Of a DNA stretch of 64,000 bases, positions 1-9,800 are shown in pieces; within the stretch, counting starts at the first letter, position 1; the number at the start of each line of letters is the position of its first letter. The stretch spans positions 124,001-188,000 of the forward strand of contig NZ_MRCI01000003.1 of assembly GCF_001922575.1 (NCBI RefSeq), read 5' to 3'. The notes beneath the pieces are model-generated. The model searched no databases. It was not told where the DNA came from and saw nothing but the letters and a program-made list of their open reading frames with translations. A program made the position numbers and the translations under genes. Source of the stretch: Neptunomonas phycophila (lineage in GTDB: Bacteria; Pseudomonadota; Gammaproteobacteria; Pseudomonadales; Balneatricaceae).

Positions 1-1469
1 TATAGAAATGCGTCGAAAGTGCGCTTTAAAGCCTGAATACCAGGCTCAATTTTGTGGTTTGCGATGGCCGAAAAGCCCAAGCGGAAATAATGGTTAGGTG
101 GTTCTGGTTGGCTAAAATGTACGGCACCCGGCTCAATTAAAATACTATTTTTAGCCGCCGCCCACGAGACGGCTTCGGTATCAACACCTGGCGGGGCAGA
201 TAACCACACAGACGTCGCTCCTGAGGTAATTTCCGTAGTTTTCATTTCGGGTAAATGTCGATCAATGGCGCTTGCCATACGTTCTAGTTTAGAGGCGTTG
301 AGTTCGCGGATCTTACGTAAATAGGTATCGTAGTATCCCAAGGACAAAAAGAGGGCTACTTGTCGTTGGTTATTAACCGGCGGATGACGATACATCAAAC
401 GACGCAACGAACGAACTTCGGAAATGAGCTCCTCATCTGCCACCATAAAACCCATCCGCAAGCCCGGCGAGATAGACTTAGACATACTGCCAATATAAAT
501 CACTCGATTTTCCGTATCACGAGCCTTTAACGCTGGCTTAGGCGTTTTCTGCATATTAATTTCGGCATCGTAATCATCTTCAATAATGACAACATCATGC
601 GCCGACGCCATCTCTAATAGCGCCTGACGACGCTCTTCTGATAATTCTGCTCCCGTAGGCACCTGATGGCTGGGTGTAACATAAAGATAATCACAGGCTT
701 GGAGTCGCTCATCGACAATAATTCCTTCTTCATCAACAGGTTGAAGGTGTAGATCCGTGTCAAACTGAGCAAAGATGTTATGCGCGTCTCTAAAACCTGG
801 GTCCTCTAAACCAACACGGGTGTCACGGTTACACAACAAGTTAGCCAGTAGGTAAAGGGAATTTTGGGTGCCGATCGTGATAATAATTTCATTAGGTTCG
901 GCATAAATCCCACGGCGCGGTAACAAGCGTGTTCGCAGTTGTTCAATCAGCATCGGGTCGTCAGAGTCAACCAAGTCATTAATCCAATACTTATTCCAAC
1001 GACCGGACATACTTTTACGCGCGCAGTCGCGCCATTGTTCTAGCGGGAAAAACTCATGCTGTACCTGTCCATAGATAAAAGGGTACTCAAAACCCAACCA
1101 GTTATTGGGTTTAACAATATTAGGTTGGTCACTGGGATGTTTCTTAAACCGTTGGTGCCAGTTTAGCGAAGTGGACGAGTCAGCATGCACTGTTTTGGTG
1201 CCTATCGCTTCAGAAACTTGATACGTGTTAGTAACAAAATAACCTTTTCTTGGTCGGGATTCGATAAAGCCATTGTCCACTAGGCTCTCATAGATCAAAA
1301 CCACCGTATTACGGGAGATGCCCAGCATACTAGCCAAGCGGCGCGAAGACGGCAGGGCTTTATCCACTGGTAAGCAGCCCGACAAAATCAAGTCGACGAG
1401 GTGCTCCCGGACTTGATCTTGCAAGGTGCGTTCAGGATCAAACTCAATATGTAGGTAATGTTCTAGCAC
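1..1469 (-). CDS. tauR: MocR/TauR-type PLP-dependent regulator (3' end outside window)
   Basis: This is a GntR-type winged helix fused to an aminotransferase fold I domain, a family in which the PLP domain senses an amine and the helix-turn-helix binds DNA. The reverse-strand frame is open from about 1475 to the left edge, so the C-terminus is missing. Near the start it reads LQDQVREHLVDLILSG and LPSSRRLASMLGISRNTV, the GntR recognition helix. Further on, IIEDDYDAEI and YIGSMSKSISPGLRMG are the cofactor-pocket and PLP-lysine motifs of the MocR subgroup. I chose GTG at 1469; TTG at 1475 is also possible, and there is no ATG start. It is divergent from a taurine-type ABC importer, so TauR is the likeliest identity, but this rests on context. 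Taurine catabolic genes (tpa, xsc) are not visible here. Confidence 0.85.
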   Translation of the reverse strand, partial: MLEHYLHIEFDPERTLQDQVREHLVDLILSGCLPVDKALPSSRRLASMLGISRNTVVLIYESLVDNGFIESRPRKGYFVTNTYQVSEAIGTKTVHADSSTSLNWHQRFKKHPSDQPNIVKPNNWLGFEYPFIYGQVQHEFFPLEQWRDCARKSMSGRWNKYWINDLVDSDDPMLIEQLRTRLLPRRGIYAEPNEIIITIGTQNSLYLLANLLCNRDTRVGLEDPGFRDAHNIFAQFDTDLHLQPVDEEGIIVDERLQACDYLYVTPSHQVPTGAELSEERRQALLEMASAHDVVIIEDDYDAEINMQKTPKPALKARDTENRVIYIGSMSKSISPGLRMGFMVADEELISEVRSLRRLMYRHPPVNNQRQVALFLSLGYYDTYLRKIRELNASKLERMASAIDRHLPEMKTTEITSGATSVWLSAPPGVDTEAVSWAAAKNSILIEPGAVHFSQPEPPNHYFRLGFSAIANHKIEPGIQALKRTFDAFL

Positions 1470-1548
1470 TGCCAATACGCCTATTGTTTAAGGTTTGCTC
1501 CAAACTGAAGCAAAAAATACACCATACGCGTCAACTGGACTGACGCTT

Positions 1549-1598
1549 TAAGGTAACTGGATCTATCCCATCGATGTCCACAGCTCCTAAGGTAACTG
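1549..1598. promoter_or_regulatory. candidate TauR operator: 11-bp direct repeat
   Basis: TAAGGTAACTG occurs twice in the divergent intergenic region, at 1549-1559 and 1588-1598, 39 bp start to start (about four helical turns). MocR regulators commonly bind direct repeats, so this is a plausible operator for tauR and tauA. Binding by TauR is inference. Confidence 0.5.
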
Positions 1599-1672
1599 CA
1601 AGGAAACACCAACACCTATTTTAGCGTTAATTTTTGCTTACTTAATGACCTTGACCGCTCAGGAGAAACATC

Positions 1673-2701
1673 ATGACCGTAAAACAGATTACACACTGTA
1701 TAAAAAAAGCCGCCGCACTATCACTGGCAACCGGTATTTTATTCTCTCAAATGGCCAGTGCTGACGATACGATCACTATTGGTTACCAAGGAATGATGAA
1801 CCCATGGAAAGCTGTCATTGCTGAAAAGCAGTTAGAAAAAGCAACAGGTAAAGACATTGAGTGGCGCCGGTTTGATTCCGGAGCAAAAGTTATTACAGCC
1901 ATGGCCTCTGGTGATATTGATATCGCAACCGCCGGCTCCAGCCCTATTGCCGCGGCCGTTAACCGTGGTCTAGAGATCGAGCTGGTTTGGATCCTCGAAA
2001 ACATCAATGAAGCTGAAGCACTCGTCGTACGCGATGGCAGTGGCATTATGGCTCCGCAAGACCTTAAAGGTAAAAAACTAGGTGTCCCATTTGTCTCCAC
2101 AACCCACTTCCACGCTCTCTTTGCGCTGGAACAATTTGGCTTAAGTGATGACGATGTAAAGCTTATCAATATGCAGCCTAATGCGATTGCAGCGGCATGG
2201 GAACGTGGCGACATTGATGGCGCTTTTATCTGGGATCCCGTATTAGGCCGTATCAAAGATTCTGGTCGCGTATTGATCACATCTGGCGAGCTCAGCAACT
2301 GGGGTAAGGCTACCTTTGACGGAATGGTTGTCGATAAAACCTTTGGCCAAGAGAACCCTGAGTTTGTCGCGCAACTGATTAAATTGATTGCCGATGCTGA
2401 CGAAACCTACCGCACCACAAAAGATAGCCTGACAGCTGACACGCCTATGATCAAAGAAATTGCAGAAATGACGGGCGGAAATGCAAATGACGTAGCTGGC
2501 GTTTTGGCCTTGTACCAATTCCCAGACTTAAAAGCGCAAACGAGCTGCGTATGGTTAGGCTGCGGAGCTGAAGGCGGGGCGGCTAAAGCTCTGCAATTCA
2601 CTTCCGAGTTTCTTAAAGAGCAGGGCAAAGTACCGAGCTTAGCTGACGACTACAGCGTGTTTGTTAACGCCTCTTTTGCAGAAGCCGCTAGCAAACTGTA
2701 A
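1673..2701 (+). CDS. tauA: taurine ABC transporter substrate-binding protein
   Basis: Periplasmic binding protein that delivers taurine or a related sulfonate to the TauBC importer. The first ~30 residues are a signal peptide with a predicted cut after ASA (MASADD). The mature part has the NMT1/TauA fold: TIGYQGMMNPW at the start, then WRRFDSGAKV, MASGDIDIATAGSSP and GAFIWDPVLGRI, which are close to TauA ligand-loop motifs. Length 342 aa is normal. The ATG follows the RBS AGGAGA by 5 nt. It opens a tauA-tauB-tauC cluster divergent from the MocR-type gene. Substrate is inferred from family resemblance and context; another alkanesulfonate is possible. Confidence 0.85.
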   Translation: MTVKQITHCIKKAAALSLATGILFSQMASADDTITIGYQGMMNPWKAVIAEKQLEKATGKDIEWRRFDSGAKVITAMASGDIDIATAGSSPIAAAVNRGLEIELVWILENINEAEALVVRDGSGIMAPQDLKGKKLGVPFVSTTHFHALFALEQFGLSDDDVKLINMQPNAIAAAWERGDIDGAFIWDPVLGRIKDSGRVLITSGELSNWGKATFDGMVVDKTFGQENPEFVAQLIKLIADADETYRTTKDSLTADTPMIKEIAEMTGGNANDVAGVLALYQFPDLKAQTSCVWLGCGAEGGAAKALQFTSEFLKEQGKVPSLADDYSVFVNASFAEAASKL

Positions 2702-2795
2702 CCGCATCAGAGCCATCCAGCGAGGCGTGTTGATGGCTCTGCATAATACACCTTTAAGCCATGACTACCTGCCAGACAGTTAACAGGAGAACGAT

Positions 2796-3641
2796 ATGAG
2801 TCGTTTACAAATTCATGATGTTTCCGTGCGCTACCCCGGAATGAACGGTGGTGAGACAGTAACCGCTCTTTCTGATATCAATTTTACCATCGAACCCGGG
2901 GAGTTTGTTGTCGCCTTAGGGGCATCAGGTTGCGGTAAAACGACACTTCTCAACTTGATGGCGGGTTTTATCCAACCCAGCGATGGTTATCTCACACTTG
3001 GACAAAGTGGAATAGCCGGATTACCTCGGGTTGCTTGTGGGTTAGACCTAGACGATCAAATTACAGGTCCAGGTAAAGATCGAGGTGTCGTGTTCCAAAA
3101 GCACGCGCTGCTACCTTGGCTCAACGTTCTAGATAACACTGCGTTTGGTCTTAAATTACAGGGTTTTAGCTTAAAAGAGCGAAACGAAAGAGCCGCTGAG
3201 TTTTTACAACTGGTTGGCCTGCAAGATTTCCACAAACACCCGGTTTACCAGCTCTCTGGCGGCATGCAGCAGCGGGTAGGGATAGCCCGCGCACTGACGA
3301 ATGATCCGCAAATGCTGTTACTCGATGAACCCTTAGGTGCCCTAGACGCACTCACCCGAGAAGTCTTGCAAGAACTGTTATTGGATGTATGGAAACAAAC
3401 ACAAAAAATGATGTTCTTCATTACACACAGTGTAGAAGAGGCCTTATTTATGGCTTCTCGCTTGATTATTATGTCACCCCGTCCCGGGCGCATTACTCAC
3501 GAGTTCTCGCTGAACTTTAATCAAATTTTTCTCGAATGTCGTGATGCTCGCAAGGTTAAATCCTTGCCAGAATTCATCGCAATGCGCGAGCAAGTGCTCA
3601 GTATCATTCATGGCGATGAAGCCGAAGGAGGGTTGCACTAA
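2796..3641 (+). CDS. tauB: taurine ABC transporter ATP-binding protein
   Basis: Cytoplasmic ATPase of the importer. It has Walker A GASGCGKT at about 42-49, the Q-loop glutamine near 101, the ABC signature LSGGMQQR at 153-160 and Walker B MLLLDEP near 173-179. Length 281 aa is slightly above a usual TauB (~255) because of an extra loop between the first beta sheet and the Q-loop (about residues 71-95) and a longer C-terminus. The RBS AGGAGA lies a few bases upstream of the ATG. The last base of its stop is the first base of tauC (TAATG), which implies translational coupling. Confidence 0.87.
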   Translation: MSRLQIHDVSVRYPGMNGGETVTALSDINFTIEPGEFVVALGASGCGKTTLLNLMAGFIQPSDGYLTLGQSGIAGLPRVACGLDLDDQITGPGKDRGVVFQKHALLPWLNVLDNTAFGLKLQGFSLKERNERAAEFLQLVGLQDFHKHPVYQLSGGMQQRVGIARALTNDPQMLLLDEPLGALDALTREVLQELLLDVWKQTQKMMFFITHSVEEALFMASRLIIMSPRPGRITHEFSLNFNQIFLECRDARKVKSLPEFIAMREQVLSIIHGDEAEGGLH

Positions 3642-4606
3642 TGGAATCTACAACACCCGTTATGACAACCATGCGGTCTTACGAACGAGACGCCGCAATT
3701 AAAAATTCCAAAGAGAATGTAAATAAAGGCAATCAAAAAGCAATGAGTGCTCCACCCGTTGCCAAACCGACACTTGCCCAACGTTTTCTATCAATATTTG
3801 CCGCAGGCCCTGTAAAGCCCGGTGAATCTTACGGGGCACCCGGCCAAGGTAAGAGCCTAGCTATTAGCATCGCAACCGCCTTAGTGTTGATTGGCTTTTG
3901 GTATATTGCTACGTACTTACAATGGGTTAAGCCGCTTTTTTTGCCTTCGCCAGGTGCCGTTGTTGCACGTTTTTGGGAGGTTGCTACCGAAGGGTTTGCT
4001 AACGCAACACTGCTAGAGCACACCGGTTGGAGTATGATGCGTGTGTTTTCCGCCTTTATTTTAGCGGCGTTAACAGCCATTCCCATCGGAATCTTTATGG
4101 GCGTTAACCGCGTTGCTCGAGGCTTATTTGATCCCATCATTGAGTTTTATCGCCCATTACCACCGTTGGCTTATTTGCCACTGGTTATCATTTGGCTGGG
4201 TATTGGCGAGGTGTCTAAAGTTGTCCTTATTTACTTAGCTATTTTTGCACCTATGGCTCTGAGCGCGCGTGCAGGTGTGAAATCCGTAGCGATTGAACAG
4301 ATACACGCCGCTTTCTCAATGGGGGCTAGCCGCTGGCAGGTTATCCGTCACATCATCCTGATCAACGCCATGCCAGAAATACTAACAGGTATGCGAATTG
4401 GCATCGGTTTTGGCTGGACAACCTTGGTCGCTGCCGAAATGGTCGCCGCGCAAGCAGGTTTAGGTTTTATGGTGCTCAATGCCGCTGAGTTTTTGGTAAC
4501 TGATGTTGTCATTATGGGGATTATTGTTATCGGTATAATCGCCTACCTATTTGACATGCTGATGCGCTACGGCGAGAAAAAGCTAGTTCCTTGGAAAGGA
4601 CGCTAA
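3641..4606 (+). CDS. tauC: taurine ABC transporter permease
   Basis: Inner-membrane permease of the BPD_transp_1 family. A polar N-terminal extension of ~65 residues precedes about six hydrophobic segments; the first is SLAISIATALVLIGFWYIA. The cytoplasmic EAA loop, which docks the ATPase, is visible as EQIHAAFSMGASRWQVIRHIILINAMPEI split by the conserved Gly-Ala-Ser. The N-terminus is longer than in typical TauC (~275 aa), so an internal start such as the Met at residue 35 is possible. The ATG at 3641 overlaps the tauB stop, which favours it. The 3' end overlaps the convergent merR stop by 4 bp. Confidence 0.85.
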   Translation: MESTTPVMTTMRSYERDAAIKNSKENVNKGNQKAMSAPPVAKPTLAQRFLSIFAAGPVKPGESYGAPGQGKSLAISIATALVLIGFWYIATYLQWVKPLFLPSPGAVVARFWEVATEGFANATLLEHTGWSMMRVFSAFILAALTAIPIGIFMGVNRVARGLFDPIIEFYRPLPPLAYLPLVIIWLGIGEVSKVVLIYLAIFAPMALSARAGVKSVAIEQIHAAFSMGASRWQVIRHIILINAMPEILTGMRIGIGFGWTTLVAAEMVAAQAGLGFMVLNAAEFLVTDVVIMGIIVIGIIAYLFDMLMRYGEKKLVPWKGR

Positions 4607-5034
4607 AGCGCTTTATGATCGGTTTCGCATAAGTCATGATCCGCCAGTACCTCAAGGATGCGGCACTGGTGGTTTTTCTCATAATGGCAATCTTCAATCA
4701 TACTCACCAATTCAGCTTCAACTGCTTGTAAGCGTTTAATCTTATCCCTAACGTCTAACAAGTGTTGCTGGGCAATGGTGTCGGCTTCGATATGATCTCC
4801 GTAACAACAACCGTTTAACTGCCTCAGTTTTTGTATCTCTGTTAAATCAAACCCTAATGCACGAGCATGACGAATAAAGCGCAATGTCGTGACATGTTTA
4901 TCGGTGTAACGCCGTTGATTGCCTTCGGTGCGGGTTGCCGGTTCTAGAAAACCGCGTTCTTCATACCAGCGTATAGTTGAGACTTTGCAGTCAGCTAGTT
5001 TTGATAACTGACCTATCGCGTAAAACTTAGCCAT
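4603..5034 (-). CDS. MerR-family metal-responsive regulator
   Basis: MerR-type activator of 143 aa. The N-terminal helix-turn-helix reads YAIGQLSKLADCKVSTIRWY and the second wing ENGL-like segment is RTEGNQRRYTDKH. A dimerisation helix follows at about 83-115. The cysteines Cys76-Cys77, Cys116, Cys124 and Cys136 lie where ZntR/CadR/PbrR proteins bind metal (the HQCRILEVL segment matches the ZntR metal loop), so a soft divalent metal such as Zn, Cd or Pb is likely. It lies 3 nt downstream of the methyltransferase gene and is probably co-transcribed. Its target is most likely the dyad at 5968-5998 that drives the cation transporter. Confidence 0.82.
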   Translation of the reverse strand: MAKFYAIGQLSKLADCKVSTIRWYEERGFLEPATRTEGNQRRYTDKHVTTLRFIRHARALGFDLTEIQKLRQLNGCCYGDHIEADTIAQQHLLDVRDKIKRLQAVEAELVSMIEDCHYEKNHQCRILEVLADHDLCETDHKAL

Positions 5035-5037
5035 AAG

Positions 5038-5922
5038 CTATCCCTCTTTATGAATAAAGATCATCACTTTAAGGCCATCGTCTGGGCTTTTTTCTTGAAT
5101 AACCTCAGGCCGATCTAGCGTTTCGACATGCACTAATTGGGGTGCTTCTTCGGCAACGGCATCCAATATAAACTGACGCCCCAACCAAGGAGCGTTTAGA
5201 CATAACACGGCAACCCCTTCTTTTTTCAGTAACGTAGGTAACTGACGAATAATGCGCGGGTAGTCTTTCTCTACTAAAAAGCTACCTTTTTGCATAGACG
5301 GAGGATCAGCAATCACCACATCATAAGGCCCCAGTTTGCGTAATTTACCCCAGGATTTAAATAAGTCATGGCCTAAAAAGCGCGCGCGTTTGTCATCTAA
5401 CCCATTCAAGCGTAAATTCGCTCGGCCGGTGCTCAATGCCGACTTACTCATATCCAGATTCACGACAGAAGCCGCGCCACCGGCCATTGCGGCAACAGCA
5501 AAGCCACAGGTGTATGAAAACAGGTTCAACAGGTGTTTGCCTTGAGCTCGCTCACGTACCCAATCACGCCCGTTAGCCATATCTAGAAATAAACCAAAGT
5601 TTTGGTGCGTACCAATATCCACATGGTAGCGCAGGCCATGCTCTTGGATCTCGCTCGGGCACTGCTCGTCGCCCCAAATATGCCTAACAGGTGCTTTAGG
5701 CTGATCCCGCTCTTGAAGGTAAATGCCTTCCACCAACGGCTCAGCGCTAAGCAGTTCAACCAGTGCCCCGAGTTGATTTTCGGTTAAAGACGAGTACGCA
5801 ACGATCAACATAATAGGAGGTAGCCACTCAATATTGAATGATTCAGCGCCTTCTACACAATGGCCTCGTCCGTGTACAACGCGCCGAGCTTGCTGATCTA
5901 AAGATGGCAATGTGATGTTCAT
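5038..5922 (-). CDS. class I SAM-dependent methyltransferase (RlmI-like)
   Basis: Rossmann-fold methyltransferase of 294 aa. The SAM site is visible as LLNLFSYTCGFAVAAMAGGA, followed by VVNLDMSKSAL, and the catalytic region is VVIADPPSM. GTHQNFGLFLDMANGRDWV corresponds to the Q-T-G-F-F-x-D-x-R block of RlmI/RlmL enzymes, which modify 23S rRNA. There is no PUA domain, unlike RlmI; the N-terminus RRVVHGRGHCVEG is conserved in this sub-family as I recall it. The substrate cannot be read from sequence. It is divergent from the cation transporter and its 5' end lies ~45 bp from the MerR dyad, so it may be co-regulated. Confidence 0.75.
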   Translation of the reverse strand: MNITLPSLDQQARRVVHGRGHCVEGAESFNIEWLPPIMLIVAYSSLTENQLGALVELLSAEPLVEGIYLQERDQPKAPVRHIWGDEQCPSEIQEHGLRYHVDIGTHQNFGLFLDMANGRDWVRERAQGKHLLNLFSYTCGFAVAAMAGGAASVVNLDMSKSALSTGRANLRLNGLDDKRARFLGHDLFKSWGKLRKLGPYDVVIADPPSMQKGSFLVEKDYPRIIRQLPTLLKKEGVAVLCLNAPWLGRQFILDAVAEEAPQLVHVETLDRPEVIQEKSPDDGLKVMIFIHKEG

Positions 5923-5967
5923 TCGCTATTTGGCCTTAAAAAAATACATATTTTAACGCGCTGCCCC

Positions 5968-5998
5968 TTGAACCTCTAGTCGCTAGAGATTTTAAACT
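5968..5998 (+). promoter_or_regulatory. MerR-type operator-promoter with 19-bp spacer
   Basis: A -35 TTGAAC (5968-5973) and -10 TAAACT (5993-5998) are separated by 19 bp, the over-long spacer that MerR activators correct by untwisting DNA. The spacer carries a perfect inverted repeat CTCTAG-TCG-CTAGAG (5974-5988), extended by flanking AA/TT. It points toward the cation transporter at 6051. Confidence 0.8.
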
Positions 5999-6050
5999 AG
6001 ACCTAATCGATAATTATCACACTGAAAAAGGCGATGAATAAGGAGCGACC

Positions 6051-6737
6051 ATGGCACAAAATTGCTGCGCAAATACCGAATTTACCGGTCTAGACCCTGC
6101 TTACAAACGCATTCTATGGATCATTATTGCAATCAACGGCCTGATGTTTGGTGTCGAAATGATCGCGGGCATCCAGGCGCAATCGCAAGCCTTACAAGCA
6201 GATGCTTTGGATTTTTTAGGCGATACACTCAGTTACGGCATTAGCTTATGGGCCATTGGGAAATCAGTGACAATCCGCAGTAATGCGGCCCTGTTCAAGG
6301 GACTTAGCCTTACGCTCATGGCAATTTGGGTGCTGGGCAGCACGATCTATCGCGTCTTTGTCCTCAATAGCCCACAGCCCATCACAATGGGGAGCGTGGC
6401 TGTCGCGGCTTTTGCAGCTAACGTGTTGAGTGTCCTATTGTTAATGCGCTACAAAGATGGCGATGCGAATGTCCGCTCGGTCTGGTTATGCAGTCGCAAC
6501 GATGCCATCGGCAATTTGGTGGTTTTATGTGCGGCTGGAGCCGTTTGGTGGTTAGGCAGTGCATGGCCTGATTTGTTGGTCGCCGCTATCATGGCCGGCT
6601 TATTCCTCTCATCGGCTTGGCAGATTACTCGCCAAGCCCTGAAGGAAAAACGCGATGCGGCGTTAGCCTGCTCGTCAGAGCCTGAAAAAGATACCTGCTG
6701 CTCCTCAGAGCCTAAAAAAGACACCTGCTGCTCGTAA
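6051..6737 (+). CDS. cation-diffusion-type transporter with Cys-rich tail
   Basis: Small inner-membrane metal transporter (228 aa) resembling the membrane domain of CDF proteins. It has about six hydrophobic segments, and the DALDFLGDTLSYGISLW stretch matches the CDF metal-site helix with its two aspartates; a second metal-site-like motif is RNDAIGNLVV. The large cytoplasmic dimer domain of CzcD/ZitB is absent. Instead the C-terminus is a duplicated cysteine unit (two copies of CCSSEPxKDTCC-like sequence), and the N-terminus has another Cys pair (AQNCCANT), which suggest metal capture. Its promoter has the MerR dyad. Likely role: efflux of a soft divalent metal; which one is unknown. Confidence 0.75.
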   Translation: MAQNCCANTEFTGLDPAYKRILWIIIAINGLMFGVEMIAGIQAQSQALQADALDFLGDTLSYGISLWAIGKSVTIRSNAALFKGLSLTLMAIWVLGSTIYRVFVLNSPQPITMGSVAVAAFAANVLSVLLLMRYKDGDANVRSVWLCSRNDAIGNLVVLCAAGAVWWLGSAWPDLLVAAIMAGLFLSSAWQITRQALKEKRDAALACSSEPEKDTCCSSEPKKDTCCS

Positions 6738-6770
6738 TGGCTATAGGAGCGACTAACTTCGCGCCATAAA

Positions 6771-6804
6771 AAAGCCCCGCGTTCGCAATGCGAACCGGGG
6801 CTTT
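6771..6804. terminator. bidirectional rho-independent terminator
   Basis: A long stem (6771-6786 with 6790-6804, one bulged C at 6780, loop AAT) with A-run on the left and T-run on the right ends the cation transporter and the convergent glutamate dehydrogenase. Confidence 0.88.
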
Positions 6805-6822
6805 CTGAGGTCTCATTCAGCG

Positions 6823-9800
6823 TTAAAGCTTATTAGACAGCTCGGTTAACTCTCTGATCACAACGGTGAAGGTTGCGCTATCCAGCTGCGAGCTGTTTTG
6901 CAGATCGCTCAGCACTTGCTCCCAACGGCTGGTGCCTTTTTCATGCGAATCTAACCATTCAGCCGCCAACGCCGCACCGGTTTGTTCTGATTCGGAGCTC
7001 AACACAGAAGCTGTTAGGCGTCGTTGTTGCAGGTTTAGATCTTCGCTAAAGCCTTCGCGTGCTAATAGTTGCCAGTGGTTTGCTGGCTCATATTGGCGGA
7101 TTTGTTCACTCACCCAGTCCAGCTGTAAGCGTTCACCCAAGGCGAAATAGACTTCAGCGGTCGGCAGCAAAGGCTGATCCGCATCAGCAGCCACTTCGCT
7201 CACAGCCAACGCTGAATACAAACGCTCGGCGCATGCTATTTGTGGTGCGAGGTCGGTTGGCACACCGGCATCGACGAGTGATTGCTGTAGCTCTAGCCAT
7301 GCATCTTTTAGATCACCCGTAAGCAAAGAGTCAAACGAATCGCGAATCGTCGTCACCGCAGGTGCGAAACGGTCGATTACGGCTTTAACATCGATGCTAC
7401 CTCGGTTGCAGACATTACGAAGGAACCAGTAGCTGGCACGACGCATTAGGCGCAACAGATCCACCAACATACGTTGCTGTACCGCCGCATCCACCTTATT
7501 GTCTAACTGCTCAACCGCTTTCCATAGGTCTTTAAGCCCAAACACTTCGCGGGCAATGATATAAGCCGCGGTTACCTGATCTGCACTCAAACCGGTGGTT
7601 TCGGTCATTCGGTTAGTAAACGTGATCCCCATGTGGTTAACCATGGCATTCGCTAACTGGGTGGCAATGATCTCATTACGTAGCTGATGGTCAGCGACTG
7701 CTTCTGGGAAGCGCTCGTTCAGTTGGCTCGGGAAAGCTTCTAACAGCTCTTGCTTAACAAACGCATCTTCCGTTAACCAGGAGGCACTTAGCTCTTCTTT
7801 CAGCTCTGCTTTAGTGTACGAGATAAGCACCGAAAGCTCCGGACGCGTCAGGCTTTGGCCTGCCTGTTGGCGCTCAGCCAATACATGGTTTTCGGGTAAG
7901 AACTCAAGCGCACGATCCAAGCGGCCTTCAGATTCAAGACGGTTCATCAAACGGATGTATTCGTCCAGAGATTTAGTGGAATGGCCTTGGGCCAAACTCA
8001 ATGCACGCGCTTGGCGATCATTCGACTTGAGCACTAGCTCGCCCACGGTATCGGTCATATCACGTAAAAAGCTGTTACGCTGCTTCATGGTCAAATCACC
8101 GTCGGCAACAACCTTGTTAAGCAGGATTTTGATATTAACCTCGTGGTCGGAACAATCCACACCGCCCGCGTTATCGATAAAGTCGGTATTACAAGCACCA
8201 CCATTAGCGCAGTATTCGATACGACCTAACTGGCTTAATCCCAGGTTACCGCCTTCGCCTACGACTTTACAGCGCAACTCGTTACCATTAATACGCAGAG
8301 CATCGTTAGCTTTGTCACCCACATCAGCATGGCTCTCACTGCTGGCTTTAACATAGGTGCCAATGCCGCCGTTCCACAGCAAATCGATCGGTGCTTTTAG
8401 TAAAGCGGAGATTAAGTCATTAGGGGAGAGCTTATCTTCTTTGATATCGAACGCTTTTTTCATCTCAGGGGAGATAGCAATCGATTTAGCAGCACGCGAG
8501 AATATACCGCCACCTTTAGAAATAAGATCCGTATTGTAATCGGACCAGCTTGAACGCGGCAGCGCAAACATACGCTGACGTTCAACAAAGCTGGTGGCCT
8601 CATCAGGCGTAGGGTCGATAAAAATGTGCATGTGGTTAAAGGCAGCCACTAAGCGGATTTTGTCAGATAACAACATACCATTACCAAACACATCGCCCGC
8701 CATATCACCCACACCAATCACGGTGAAAGGATCCGTTTGGGTGTTGATGCCTTTTTCACGGAAGTGCAGTTTCACTGACTCCCAAGCACCTTTTGCCGTA
8801 ATCCCCATGCCTTTATGGTCATAGCCTTGGCTACCACCAGAGGCAAAAGCATCACCCAGCCAAAATCCGTATTCTTCAGCGAGTGCGTTGGCGTAATCCG
8901 AGAACGTTGCAGTACCTTTGTCAGCCGCCACAACTAAATAAGGATCATCGGCATCGTGACGAACAACATTTTTAGGCGGAATCACGTCACCATTGACTAA
9001 GTTATCAGCAAGGTCTAACAAACCGCGAATAAACCAGCGATAGCTTTCGACCCCTTCGGCTAACCATTCGTCACGGCCGCCATCGGTTGGGAGTTGCTTA
9101 GCGACAAAGCCACCTTTAGCGCCCACAGGTACAATGACTGCATTTTTCACTTGCTGGGCTTTCACTAAGCCAAGTACTTCGGTGCGATAATCTTCTAAGC
9201 GATCAGACCAGCGTAAGCCGCCTCGTGCTACTTTGCCGCCCCGTAGGTGTACACCCTCGACTCGAGTCGAATAGACGAACACTTCAAACATAGGTCGCGG
9301 CTTAGGAATTTCGGCAATCTCGTGCGGGTTCATCTTCAATGACAAGTAAGGCTTAGGCTCGCCATCATCAAGATGTTGGAAGTAGTTGGTGCGTAAGGTT
9401 GCTTTAATTAACTCAAGATAACGACGTAAAATTTTGTCGTCATTTAGGTTATCGACTTTATCAAGCGCATCCAAAATACTGTTTTCAATACGGCCAATCA
9501 GAGCTTTTACTTTTTCGCTGGATTGGCGCTGGGGATCAAAACGAGCACGGAATAATGCAACCAACAAGCGAGTTACATGGGCATGACGTGACAGTGTTTC
9601 GGCAATGTATTGCTGACTAAAACCAAAACGAATTTGTTGGTTGTAGCGTGCATAAGCACGAAGCATGACCACTTCTCGCCAGTTGAGACCGGCGTTAAGT
9701 ACTAAACGGTTAAATTCATCGTTATCCGCTTTTTGTTGCCAGATGGCGGCAAAGGCTTGCTGGAAGATCTCTTTCACCTCTTCTAGCTCAACGACACCAT

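Noticed and set aside
1783-2298. 171-codon reverse ORF within tauA
   Set aside because: Antisense to a clear binding-protein gene; no RBS and no recognisable motif.
7814-8356. 180-codon forward ORF within gdhB
   Set aside because: Antisense shadow of a conserved 1588-aa enzyme.
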